The position numbers were made by a program, and so were the translations under genes. A DNA stretch of 64,000 nucleotides from an uncultured bacterium. GTDB lineage: Bacteria > Verrucomicrobiota > Lentisphaeria > Victivallales > UBA1829. The notes under the pieces are model-generated. The model was not told the DNA's origin, ran no database searches, and worked only from the letters and a program-made list of their open reading frames with translations. Location of the stretch: positions 1-64,000 of the forward strand of contig URKJ01000013.1 of assembly GCA_900548385.1 (NCBI GenBank), written 5' to 3'. Shown piece after piece: positions 8,877 through 16,760 of this stretch. The first letter of the stretch is position 1; the number at the start of each line of letters is the position of its first letter.

Positions 8877-9821
8877 ATGGAAGCATTGCTGCAAATTGTC
8901 GGCGGAATCGGCGGGCTTGTCCTGCTTTATTATGGAGCGGAATTTCTGGTACGGGGAGGCGTACAGATCGCAAAACGGTTTCAGGTGACTCCGCTTGTGA
9001 TCGGGCTGACGCTGGTTGCATTTGCCACCAGTGCGCCGGAACTGGTGGTCAGTTGTGACGCCGCGCTCAAGGGAATGGGTGATATTGCTCTCGGCAATGT
9101 GATCGGGTCCAATATTTGTAATATTGCCCTGATTCTCGGACTCTGTGCGGTGATTGCGCCGCTGCAGGTCAATGCGAGCCTGTTCAAACTGGATCTGCCG
9201 CTGATGATCGGGTCTTCTGTTTTATTTGCGTTATTCTGTTTCCTGACCGGCGGGATCAACCGGATTGAGGGCGCATTGTTCTTTGCGGGGATCATCGCTT
9301 ACGTTGTCGTAAGCATCCGCAATGCGCGCCGGAGCGGAGACGTTGTTACGGAGGTGGAAGGCGACGGCAAGCCGCTGTCTCTCGGTATTTCAATCGTTCT
9401 GGTGCTGCTTGGGCTCGGCTTTCTGGTCGGCGGTGCGAGACTGCTGGTGAATTCCGCTGTCTGGCTGGCGGAACTCTTCGGCGTTTCCCAGGCGGTGATC
9501 GGGCTTACGATCGTTGCAATCGGAACCAGTCTTCCGGAATTGGCGACGTCCGTTATCGCCGCGCTGAAAGGCGAACGCGATATTGCAATCGGCAATGTCG
9601 TCGGTTCCAATATCTTCAACATTCTTGCGATCATGGGGATTTCGCCGCTTCTGCGGCCGATTGAGGCTGCCGATATTCAGCTGATTGATCTTGGAATGAT
9701 GGTGTTCTGCACGCTGCTGCTCTATCCGTTTCTGCGGACCGGATTTGTTCTTTCCCGGAAAGAGGGGGTGTGTCTGCTGACGGTGTATATCGGCTACACG
9801 GTCTGGCTGATCGCCGCCTGA
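8877..9821 (+). CDS. Calcium/sodium antiporter, CaCA family
   Basis: A 314-residue membrane protein with the duplicated alpha-repeats of the CaCA family. The first repeat contains TLVAFATSAPELVVS and GNVIGSNICNIALIL; the second contains TIVAIGTSLPELATS and GNVVGSNIFNILAI. About ten transmembrane segments are expected, and the length matches YrbG-type exchangers. It would exchange Ca2+ (or another cation) against Na+ or H+ across the inner membrane. ATG 8877 follows AAGG (8867-8870); the upstream in-frame region is low-complexity and not needed. A long stem-loop follows the stop. Confidence 0.92.
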   Translation: MEALLQIVGGIGGLVLLYYGAEFLVRGGVQIAKRFQVTPLVIGLTLVAFATSAPELVVSCDAALKGMGDIALGNVIGSNICNIALILGLCAVIAPLQVNASLFKLDLPLMIGSSVLFALFCFLTGGINRIEGALFFAGIIAYVVVSIRNARRSGDVVTEVEGDGKPLSLGISIVLVLLGLGFLVGGARLLVNSAVWLAELFGVSQAVIGLTIVAIGTSLPELATSVIAALKGERDIAIGNVVGSNIFNILAIMGISPLLRPIEAADIQLIDLGMMVFCTLLLYPFLRTGFVLSRKEGVCLLTVYIGYTVWLIAA

Positions 9822-9828
9822 CGGACTG

Positions 9829-9891
9829 CCGCCGCTTTTTCTTCCGGGCACAAGATATGGTATTGTGCCTAAATGGAAAAGCGGCGGTTTT
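9829..9891 (+). terminator. Nested stem-loop terminator after the antiporter gene
   Basis: Eleven-base arms CCGCCGCTTTT (9829-9839) and AAAAGCGGCGG (9877-9887) are complementary and followed by TTTT. Between them sits a second perfect hairpin, GGCACAA (9847-9853) with TTGTGCC (9863-9869). Confidence 0.65.
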
Positions 9892-9927
9892 GTATTCCGG
9901 GGTCAAAGGAAAATATTTTTCAAAAAA

Positions 9928-9979
9928 ATACAAGATATTGTGTTTTTTGATTTGTAATGTCAATATCCTGTGTTATACT
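9928..9979 (+). promoter_or_regulatory. nrdD promoter with two NrdR-box-like sites
   Basis: A promoter TTGTAA (9952-9957), 16-base spacer, TATACT (9974-9979) lies about 90 bases before nrdD. The 16-mer at 9928-9943 (ATACAAGATATTGTGT) matches 14 of 16 positions of the NrdR-box consensus acaCwAtATaTwGtgt. A weaker one at 9958-9973 matches 11 of 16 and fills the spacer between -35 and -10 exactly. The two start 30 bases apart, close to the roughly three-turn spacing known for paired NrdR boxes. Binding here would block RNA polymerase. The nrdR gene is present at 35720-36202. Confidence 0.65.
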
Positions 9980-10068
9980 TATCAGAGTTGCCTACCGAAC
10001 GAGTTTTTTGTTTCCACGCTCGGGATTGTCATTTATTTTAACCATGCAGCATAAGGACAGAGAGAGAA

Positions 10069-12048
10069 ATGGAGATTGCGACGAAGATCCGCAAGATGAA
10101 GAAGCGGGACGGAAGAATTGTTGATTTTGAACCTGAACGTATTGCCATTGCCGCCGGGAAAGCGTTGAAAGCCGCCGGGACTTCCAGTGAAAAGATCGCC
10201 CGGAACATCGTGAAGGAAGTGCTTCAGGAACTGGCGGTTCGCGGATATGAGTCCGAAGATTCCGTTCCGGATGTGGAGCTGATACAAGATCTTGTGGAGC
10301 ACGCTTTTATCAAAAAGGGGCTTTCCAAAGCCGCGAAACTCTATATTCTCTACCGTTCCCAGCATGAGAAAATGCGCGATGCCAAGCATCTGATGATGGA
10401 TGTGCAGGACCTCGTGTCAAGCTATCTCGGACAGGAGGACTGGCGGGTCAACGAGAATTCCAATGCCGGTTATTCTTATGCAAGTCTGCTGAGTCATGTT
10501 TCCGGCGCGGTCATTGCCAACTATACGCTTGCGAATGTATACCCGAAAGAGATTGCGGATGCTCATTCCAACGGGGATTTTCATTTGCACGATCTTTCCA
10601 GCGGAATCGTCGGTTATTGCGCCGGATGGAGTCTGCGCGAACTGCTGGAACGCGGTTTTCAGGGCAGCGGCGGACGTGCCAGCGCGTCTCCCGCCAAACA
10701 TTTTGACACCGCGCTTGGACAGATCGTCAATTTCCTGTCCACGCTCCAGACCGAATGGGCGGGTGCGCAGGCGTTCAGTTCCTTCGATACCTTTCTCGCT
10801 CCGTTCGTCCGCCGCGACAAACTCAATTACAGGCAGGTCAAACAGGCGATTCAGCAGTTCGTGTTCGGACTCAACATCGCCAGCCGCTGGGGACAGACCC
10901 CGTTTACGAACCTGACGTTTGACTGGGTCGTGCCGGAAGATCTGCGGAATCATCCTGTCATTATCGGCGGCAGTCTGCAGGAGGGCGATGTTTACGGAGA
11001 TTATCAGGAGGAGATGGATCTGATCAACCGCGCGTTCCTTGAAGTGATGTCGCAGGGAGACCGCGACGGCAGGATCTTTACGTTCCCGATCCCGACCTAC
11101 AACGTTACCAAAGATTTCAACTGGGACAGCGAAAACGCGAAACTGCTGTTTGAAGTGACGGGGAAGTACGGCCTGCCCTATTTCCAGAATTTCATCAACA
11201 GCGATCTCCAGCCGGGCGACGTCCGTTCCATGTGCTGCCGTCTCCAGATGGATATGCGGGAGCTGCGCAACAAGACCGGCGGATTGTTCGGTGCGGGAGA
11301 ACAGACCGGTTCCATCGGAGTCGTGACCATCAATATGCCGCGTATCGGGTATGTCGCGAAAGACGAGAAAGAGTTTTTCGCCCGTCTCGATCATCTCATG
11401 GTGATGGCGAAAGATTCGTTGGAGATCAAACGGAAAGTCGTTCAGAAATATCTTGACGGAAATCTGCTGCCGTATACAAAAATTTATCTGCGGACGCTGG
11501 AACATCACTTCAGCACGATCGGACTGGTCGGCATGAACGAGTGCTGCCTGAATTTCCTCGGTGCTTCCATCTGTGACAGGGAAGGACAGGAATTTTCCGA
11601 GCGGGTTCTGAAACACATGGCGGAGAAGATCAAGGATTTCCAGGAGAGTACCGGGCATATCTACAATCTGGAAGCGACGCCCGCCGAGGGAACCAGTTTC
11701 CGTCTGGCGAAGATCGACCGCAAACTTTATCCGGAGATCGTCTGCGCGGGAGAGGATACCCCGTATTATACGAACTCGACTCAGCTGCCGGTCGGCTATA
11801 CGAACGATCTGTTCGAGGCGCTTGACCTTCAGGCTCCGCTGCAGCAGATCTATACGGGGGGAACGGTGTTCCATTCGTTCATCGGCGAGCGGATCGAAGA
11901 CGCCGCGCTGGTGGCGTCGCTGGTCAAACGGATTGCGGAAAACTACCGGATTCCGTATTTTACGCTGACTCCCTCGTTCAGCATTTGCCCGGTACACGGG
12001 TATATTCCCGGCGAACATGTATCGTGTCCGCTGGAACAGGAAGCGTGA
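10069..12048 (+). CDS. nrdD: Anaerobic ribonucleoside-triphosphate reductase, large part lacking the glycyl-radical domain
   Basis: This 659-residue protein is the catalytic barrel of class III ribonucleotide reductase, which makes dNTPs without oxygen. Residues about 5-95 form an ATP-cone (KRDGRIVDFEPERIAIA). The catalytic domain follows, with HLHDLSSGIVGYCAGWSLREL and a Cys pair at about 389-390 (RSMCCRLQMD) that likely includes the thiyl cysteine. The protein stops inside the zinc knuckle: it has ICPVHG (Cys640, His643) and SCP (Cys653), then ends with LEQEA. The usual last part, CxxC-G plus the RVxGY glycyl-radical loop, is missing and is found in the next gene, in another frame, 53 bases on. 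The stop and frame change make a simple readthrough unlikely. Confidence 0.93.
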   Translation: MEIATKIRKMKKRDGRIVDFEPERIAIAAGKALKAAGTSSEKIARNIVKEVLQELAVRGYESEDSVPDVELIQDLVEHAFIKKGLSKAAKLYILYRSQHEKMRDAKHLMMDVQDLVSSYLGQEDWRVNENSNAGYSYASLLSHVSGAVIANYTLANVYPKEIADAHSNGDFHLHDLSSGIVGYCAGWSLRELLERGFQGSGGRASASPAKHFDTALGQIVNFLSTLQTEWAGAQAFSSFDTFLAPFVRRDKLNYRQVKQAIQQFVFGLNIASRWGQTPFTNLTFDWVVPEDLRNHPVIIGGSLQEGDVYGDYQEEMDLINRAFLEVMSQGDRDGRIFTFPIPTYNVTKDFNWDSENAKLLFEVTGKYGLPYFQNFINSDLQPGDVRSMCCRLQMDMRELRNKTGGLFGAGEQTGSIGVVTINMPRIGYVAKDEKEFFARLDHLMVMAKDSLEIKRKVVQKYLDGNLLPYTKIYLRTLEHHFSTIGLVGMNECCLNFLGASICDREGQEFSERVLKHMAEKIKDFQESTGHIYNLEATPAEGTSFRLAKIDRKLYPEIVCAGEDTPYYTNSTQLPVGYTNDLFEALDLQAPLQQIYTGGTVFHSFIGERIEDAALVASLVKRIAENYRIPYFTLTPSFSICPVHGYIPGEHVSCPLEQEA

Positions 12049-12101
12049 TCCCGGCAAAGCCGGATAATATTAACAGAACAACAAAAAAGGAGAACAGAAA
12101 G

Positions 12102-12257
12102 ATGGCAAAGTGCGGAGCGAAGACGGAAATCTACTCCAGAGTCTGCGGGTATTTCAGACCCGTTTCCAACTGGAACAAAGGCAAGAAAGAGGAATTCAAG
12201 GATCGCAAGACCTATGAAGTCTCTTCCTGCTCCTGCAAGACTTCCGTTCAAAAATGA
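12102..12257 (+). CDS. Separate NrdD glycyl-radical domain, 51 residues
   Basis: A 51-residue protein with its own AGGAG (12088-12092) nine bases before ATG 12102. It begins MAKCGAKTEIYSRVCGYF and continues with RPVSNWNKGKKEEFKDRKTY. This is the C-terminal glycyl-radical segment of class III ribonucleotide reductases: KCG is the last half of the zinc knuckle, and Gly16 in RVCGY is the expected radical glycine (the same RVCGY occurs in E. coli NrdD). Two more cysteines (43 and 45) lie at the C-terminus. It should join the 659-residue large subunit and be activated by NrdG encoded just downstream. It resembles in principle the stand-alone radical domain GrcA/YfiD, but is specific to NrdD. Confidence 0.9.
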   Translation: MAKCGAKTEIYSRVCGYFRPVSNWNKGKKEEFKDRKTYEVSSCSCKTSVQK

Positions 12258-12269
12258 ATGATTCATTTC

Positions 12270-12301
12270 CGGGAATGCCGGGAGACCGGTGTTCCCGTTT
12301 T
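12270..12301 (+). terminator. Imperfect stem-loop between the radical-domain gene and nrdG
   Basis: CGGGAA (12270-12275) pairs with TTCCCG (12292-12297), with an inner CCGG/CCGG stem and TTTTA after it. It may attenuate transcription into nrdG. A perfect 8-1-8 palindrome (12252-12268) just before it covers the radical-domain stop codon. Confidence 0.4.
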
Positions 12302-12321
12302 ATTGATCGTCAGGTATTGTC

Positions 12322-13047
12322 ATGATTGATATTCGTGGGTTGTTTCCGTTCAGTCTGGTGGATTATCCGGGGAAGATCAGCTGCATTATTTTTTGCGGAG
12401 GATGCAATTTCCGCTGTCCGTTCTGCCATAATCCGTGTCTGGTGTTCGATCCGGCGAGTCAGCCGCGCATTACGGAGCCGCAGCTGTTTCATTTTCTGGA
12501 ATCGCGCAGGAACCGTTTGGAGGGCGTGGTGATTTCCGGCGGCGAGCCGACGCTTCATTCCGGTCTGCACAGACTTGCAGATAAGATCCGTTCCGCGGGA
12601 TTTCTGGTCAAACTTGATACCAACGGGACGAATCCGGAGGTCGTGCGGCAGCTGCTGGAAGATTCTCTGCCGGATGCGTTCGGCATTGACTACAAAGCTC
12701 CCGCGTCCGATTACAGCCGGTTGACGGGGACCGGGGATTCCGGAGTTGCGGAACGGGTGCACCGGACCATCCGCATGGCGGTGGAGTCCGGACGCTTTCT
12801 TGATGTCCGCACCACGGTCCACCGGGAGCTGTTGTCGCCGGAAATGCTGGCGCAGATGCACAGGGAACTGCGCGGACTCGGTGTAAAGCGCTGGATGCTC
12901 CAGCAGTTCAATCCGGTGGAGGTCATTGATGATGAACTGCCGGAAAAACCGACTTATTCCGATGCCGAACTGGTCCGGATCGCCCGGTCTCTCGGTGAGG
13001 ATGTTCTGGTCCGCGGATTGACCGGTCGTATCATCAGCCGGGATTGA
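12322..13047 (+). CDS. nrdG: Anaerobic ribonucleotide reductase activating protein (radical SAM)
   Basis: A 241-residue radical SAM enzyme with the iron-sulfur motif C28-x3-C32-x2-C35 (CNFRCPFC) and VVISGGEPTLH for SAM binding. The N-terminal GLFPFSLVDYPGKISCIIF is typical of NrdG/YjjW-type activators of the longer class. It abstracts the hydrogen from the glycine of NrdD; here that glycine is on the separate 51-residue protein encoded 64 bases upstream. The position directly after the split reductase makes the assignment firm. Confidence 0.92.
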   Translation: MIDIRGLFPFSLVDYPGKISCIIFCGGCNFRCPFCHNPCLVFDPASQPRITEPQLFHFLESRRNRLEGVVISGGEPTLHSGLHRLADKIRSAGFLVKLDTNGTNPEVVRQLLEDSLPDAFGIDYKAPASDYSRLTGTGDSGVAERVHRTIRMAVESGRFLDVRTTVHRELLSPEMLAQMHRELRGLGVKRWMLQQFNPVEVIDDELPEKPTYSDAELVRIARSLGEDVLVRGLTGRIISRD

Positions 13048-13134
13048 AGTGCTTCATTTGCATGATTTGTTTGAATGTTCTGAAAACGGAATGCTGTTTG
13101 CGTTGTCTTTTTCAGAAATAGATGCGGTTTTCCC

Positions 13135-13162
13135 TTGCCGTTGCCGATAGCGATGCTATTGT
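13135..13162 (+). promoter_or_regulatory. Possible promoter of the dehydroquinase-like gene
   Basis: TTGCCG (13135-13140), 16 bases, then TATTGT (13157-13162), 37 bases before the start codon. Only a moderate match. Confidence 0.35.
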
Positions 13163-13198
13163 TATGACTGTTACAACCGAAAAAGAAGGAACAGAATC

Positions 13199-13993
13199 AT
13201 GCAGAAAAAATCATTTTTCAACCGCCAGCAGCCCGCTGTTACGCTCCTGATGAAGGGAGAGTCCATTGATCAGATGCTTGCGTGCGCCCGTGCCGCCGAG
13301 TTCGACGGCGCCGATGCAATTGCCGTTGAGCTCAGCGATCTTCCACCGGAACAGCGGACAAAAGAGAATTACCGGCGTCTTATGACCGGGGTGCATCTTC
13401 CGTTCATGTTTATTCTGTACCGCAGCGACCGCTGGCTGAAAGATGACGACGAGGCACGTCAGAGCTATCTGCTTGAGGCGGCGGAAGCCGGAGCTGAAGT
13501 GATTGATGTGATGGGAGACCTGTTCGATCCTTCTCCGTTTGAACTGACCCGCAAGCCGGAGGCGATTGAAAAGCAGATGCGCCTGATTGATGAGATCCAT
13601 GCGCGCGGCGCGAAAGTGATTATGTCTTCGCACATGTCCAATGATTACCGGACGGCGGAACAGGTCCTTGAACATTTGCAGCAGCAGTCTGCGCGCGGCG
13701 CGGACATCTTGAAAATCGTGACCGGCGTGAACAATGAGGAGCAGCTTGCGGAAGCGATCCGCACGACCATGCTTCTGAACCGTGAACTGGAGAAACCGTT
13801 TGTGCATCTCTGCAACGGGACATACAGCCGTCTTCACCGCTTCATCGGTCCGAAACTCGGAGTGTCCATTGCTTTTGCCGTACACGATTACACCGCTCCG
13901 AGTTTTTTGTATACACAGCCGCCGATCCGTTCGCTGAAACAAGTGCTGTCGGCGATCCCCTGGCACATCGACGATGTGCAGGAGAAGAAGTGA
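13199..13993 (+). CDS. Type I 3-dehydroquinate dehydratase-like protein
   Basis: A 264-residue TIM-barrel protein resembling AroD. The catalytic His (His145 in VIMSSHMS) and the Schiff-base Lys (Lys172 in DILKIVTG) fall at nearly the positions of E. coli AroD His143 and Lys170. AroD dehydrates 3-dehydroquinate in the shikimate pathway. The C-terminal substrate loop differs: where classical enzymes have a SAPGQ-like loop, this protein has TAPSFLYTQPPIRS, and the family's GxxRxxxP region is altered (SRLHRFIGPKLGVSI). It may be a true but divergent enzyme or a related aldolase/dehydratase. It is a single gene, convergent with the flippase-like gene. Confidence 0.75.
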   Translation: MQKKSFFNRQQPAVTLLMKGESIDQMLACARAAEFDGADAIAVELSDLPPEQRTKENYRRLMTGVHLPFMFILYRSDRWLKDDDEARQSYLLEAAEAGAEVIDVMGDLFDPSPFELTRKPEAIEKQMRLIDEIHARGAKVIMSSHMSNDYRTAEQVLEHLQQQSARGADILKIVTGVNNEEQLAEAIRTTMLLNRELEKPFVHLCNGTYSRLHRFIGPKLGVSIAFAVHDYTAPSFLYTQPPIRSLKQVLSAIPWHIDDVQEKK

Positions 13994-13999
13994 TCTGTA

Positions 14000-14974
14000 T
14001 CACTTCTTCCGGCGGTCGAACGCGAAGAAGAGACCGCCGAGCAGATTGAACGCAATGATGATCATGGTGAAGCAGAGGGCGGCGGCGAGAGCCTGCTGAG
14101 GATCCATTCCGGCGGATTGCAAAATGTTTTTCACCATGAAATCGCGTGCTCCGACTCCGGAAGGGGTCAGGGGGAGGAGTCCGGCGATATTGCCCAGAGT
14201 GATGGCTTCGATGGTGACGCCTGCGCTGTTCCATTCCGGGGAAATGCCGCGGGTGACGAAGAATCCGGCGACGCCGAGCACCACATTGACGAAAATCATG
14301 CTGGAAAGGATGCAGATGACGATCTCTTTCCGGTTGTCCCGGTACGAGTCGATCGCATTTGCCACCGTGGAGAACAGCCCGTGCGAAAAGCGGTCGGCGA
14401 TTTCCCGCAGTTTGCGGTAAACGGTGAGCTGTTCCAGACTATGGTGGCAGAACACCACGACCGCCGCGAGCAGTCCGCAGACGCTTCCCGCGATCAGAAT
14501 CCAGATCAGCAGCCGGATGAGCGTTGATTCCATATCCAGATAACGGGCACAGAACGGGAGCATAAGCAGAGCGACCAGAAAAATGCCGATCATGCCGGTG
14601 AAGCGGTCCATCAGGATCGTGAATGCCCCGACGAATCTCTGGGCGTTCGGGAGCCGTGCCGCCAGAAAGCCGATACGGACCAGATCGCCGCCGATCGCTC
14701 CGCCGGGGATCACCAGGGAAAAGAAAAACGACTGCATGGTCAGGGAGAACGCTTCAAACTGCGAGCACCGGACTCCGCGCGCTTTCAGGAGGATATACCA
14801 GCGCCATGCGTTCGCATAGATATGGACGCCGTAAAGAAGAAACGCCGCCGCGAGCCATCCCGGATGAATCGCCCGGAATGCGGTAAGCAAGCCGTCGGAG
14901 TTGTGCAGGATCAGAACAGTCACGATCACTGCGGCGATCGTCAGCTTGAGAAGCGGTACCGCAAACTTTTTCAT
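14000..14974 (-). CDS. Lysylphosphatidylglycerol synthase/flippase-type membrane protein (UPF0104)
   Basis: A 324-residue protein with about eight membrane helices and the conserved family stretches LRWYILLKARGV-like (WRWYILLKARG), VIPGGAIGGDLVRI and LLPLTPSGVGARDFMV near the C-terminus. It matches the LPG_synthase_TM family, which includes the flippase half of MprF and stand-alone lipid-translocase-like proteins. No synthetase domain is fused. The likely role is movement of a lipid or lipid-linked sugar across the inner membrane; the substrate is unknown. It is divergent from ymdB. Confidence 0.85.
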   Translation of the reverse strand: MKKFAVPLLKLTIAAVIVTVLILHNSDGLLTAFRAIHPGWLAAAFLLYGVHIYANAWRWYILLKARGVRCSQFEAFSLTMQSFFFSLVIPGGAIGGDLVRIGFLAARLPNAQRFVGAFTILMDRFTGMIGIFLVALLMLPFCARYLDMESTLIRLLIWILIAGSVCGLLAAVVVFCHHSLEQLTVYRKLREIADRFSHGLFSTVANAIDSYRDNRKEIVICILSSMIFVNVVLGVAGFFVTRGISPEWNSAGVTIEAITLGNIAGLLPLTPSGVGARDFMVKNILQSAGMDPQQALAAALCFTMIIIAFNLLGGLFFAFDRRKK

Positions 14975-15081
14975 CTTTTTTCCTTTCCGATTTCATTTGC
15001 AGAATGACGGTTGAACGGTTATATTTCCTGCTAATATACAACAGAAACATCACGATTACAACAAACGCAAGGATTTTTTGA

Positions 15082-15888
15082 ATGAGCGGACCTGTTCTCA
15101 ATCTGTTATTTCTCGGCGACGTGGTCGGCAAAGGCGGGCGCTGCGCCGTCCGCGATCTTGTGCCGGAGCTGAAACGGGAGTTCAACTGTCAGTTCGTGGT
15201 TGTCAATGCCGAGAACTGCGCAAACGGATCCGGCATGACAGCCGCCTGTCTCAAGGAGATGCCCGGAGTCGATATGTTCACGTCCGGCGATCACACCTGG
15301 GATCAGAAGACGTTTGAGCAGGAGATCCGCGATATTCCGAATCTGGTGCGTCCGGCGAACTTCTCGTCGCTTCAGCCGGGAGTCGGCTGGCGCCGTTTGA
15401 AAAATCCCGCCGGCGGCGAGGTCGCGGTGATCTCTCTGCTCGGCAAGGTGTTCATGAAAGAATCCGCGTACTGCCCGTTTGAAACGGTCGAAACGATTCT
15501 GAAGCAGATTCCGCTGACCTGCAAATGCGTGATTGTGGATATTCATGCCGAGGCGACGAGTGAAAAAGCCGCGATGGCGTGGATGCTGGATGGAAAAGTC
15601 ACCGCGGTGATCGGCACGCATACGCACGTTCAGACGAACGACGCCCGTGTGCTTCCCGGCGGCACCGCATTCCTGACCGACGCCGGAATGGTCGGCGCGA
15701 ACGATTCCGTTCTCGGCCGGGAAGTGGAGGCGGTTGTCCGGAAATTCCGCACGGGAATGCCGCAGAGGCTTCCCGTCTGCGAAAAAAATATCCGTCTCGA
15801 CGGTGCCGTCGTTTCCTATGAACTGAATACGGGAAGAGCCGTCGCGATCAAACCAATTTCAAGAATGTATCAGGAGAATGACAGATGA
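15082..15888 (+). CDS. ymdB: TIGR00282-type metallophosphoesterase (YmdB family)
   Basis: A 268-residue enzyme with metal-binding motifs LFLGDVVGKGG (residues about 7-17), NAENCANGSG, TSGDHTWD and IGTHTHVQTND. These are typical of YmdB, a cyclic-nucleotide (2',3'-cNMP) phosphodiesterase that affects biofilm and sporulation genes in Bacillus. ATG 15082 follows AAGG at 15069-15072. The stop overlaps the nadC start by four bases (ATGA), so translation is coupled. It is the first gene of the ymdB-nadC-ruvA-ligase-like operon. Confidence 0.92.
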   Translation: MSGPVLNLLFLGDVVGKGGRCAVRDLVPELKREFNCQFVVVNAENCANGSGMTAACLKEMPGVDMFTSGDHTWDQKTFEQEIRDIPNLVRPANFSSLQPGVGWRRLKNPAGGEVAVISLLGKVFMKESAYCPFETVETILKQIPLTCKCVIVDIHAEATSEKAAMAWMLDGKVTAVIGTHTHVQTNDARVLPGGTAFLTDAGMVGANDSVLGREVEAVVRKFRTGMPQRLPVCEKNIRLDGAVVSYELNTGRAVAIKPISRMYQENDR

Positions 15889-16757
15889 AAAATTTGCCTG
15901 CGATTGACTGGGAACGTGTGGATGCGCTCATCCGGATGGCGCTTGATGAGGACCTCGGAGACCGCGGCGATACGACTACGGCCGCCGTGATTGATGAATC
16001 CCTGCATGTGAATGCGGTTTTTCTCGCCAAGGAGGATTGTGTCTGCGCGGGGCTTTGCGTGGCGGAACGGCTGATGAAGGCTGTCGATCCCGCGATTGAA
16101 TGGGAATCCGTTGTGAAAGAGGGTGATTTCTGCCCGAAAGGCACCGTGATGGCGAGGCTGAAAGGTTCCGCGCGTTCCCTGCTGACCGGCGAACGGACCG
16201 CGCTGAATTTCGTGCAGCGTCTTTGCGGAGTCGCAACGGCCGCGCACAAGTATCAGCAGGCGGCGGGCGGCAGGTGTGCCATTCTTGACACCCGGAAGAC
16301 AACGCCCGGATACCGGAATCTTGAAAAATACGCCGTGGCGGTCGGCGGAGCTTCCAATCACCGGATCGGTCTGTATGACCGGATCATGATCAAAGACAAT
16401 CACCGCGAACTTGCGGGACTCGGCGGAACAGGCGGTATTCTGCGTTCGGTGGAACGCGCCCGCAAGATGTATCCGGGGCTGGAAGTGGAAGTTGAAATTG
16501 ATTCTCTCGCCGAGCTGCCGGAGGCTCTGGAGTCGAAAGCCGAATATATTCTGCTTGACAATATGTCCACAGCGGACATGGCGGAAGCGGTCCGCATGAC
16601 AAATCACCGCGCGAAACTCGAAGCCAGCGGCAATATGACGCTGGCACGCATTCCGGAGGTCGCCGCGACCGGCGTCGATTACATTTCGTCCGGCGCGCTG
16701 ACCCATTCCGTCAAATCCGCCGATATTTCGATGGACATTATTCAACCGGGGAAATAA
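15885..16757 (+). CDS. nadC: Nicotinate-nucleotide pyrophosphorylase (carboxylating)
   Basis: A 290-residue enzyme that converts quinolinate and PRPP to nicotinate mononucleotide in NAD synthesis. Signatures are LDEDLGDRGDTTT at the N-terminus, LTGERTALNFVQRLCGVAT, LDTRKTTPGYRNLEKYAV, GGASNHRIGLYDRIMIKDNH and EVEVDSL-like VEVEIDSLAE. The C-terminal SSGALTHSVKSADISMDI is the usual phosphate-binding end. Length fits the family. It is translationally coupled to ymdB and lies three bases before ruvA. Confidence 0.97.
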   Translation: MKNLPAIDWERVDALIRMALDEDLGDRGDTTTAAVIDESLHVNAVFLAKEDCVCAGLCVAERLMKAVDPAIEWESVVKEGDFCPKGTVMARLKGSARSLLTGERTALNFVQRLCGVATAAHKYQQAAGGRCAILDTRKTTPGYRNLEKYAVAVGGASNHRIGLYDRIMIKDNHRELAGLGGTGGILRSVERARKMYPGLEVEVEIDSLAELPEALESKAEYILLDNMSTADMAEAVRMTNHRAKLEASGNMTLARIPEVAATGVDYISSGALTHSVKSADISMDIIQPGK

Positions 16758-16760
16758 GCC

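Noticed and set aside
10417..12057. 546-residue frame opposite nrdD
   Set aside because: A mirror frame of a highly conserved gene in GC-rich coding DNA; no ribosome site, no family features.
10069..12257. nrdD split as a sequencing frameshift or pseudogene
   Set aside because: The gap of 53 bases, the separate ribosome site and the intact residues in both parts argue for two functional genes; it is kept as a finding, not as a pseudogene.
13164..13179. 16-base sequence shared with 46057-46072
   Set aside because: One copy is in a 5' untranslated region and the other inside a signal-peptide coding sequence; no further similarity around them, so chance is the simplest explanation.
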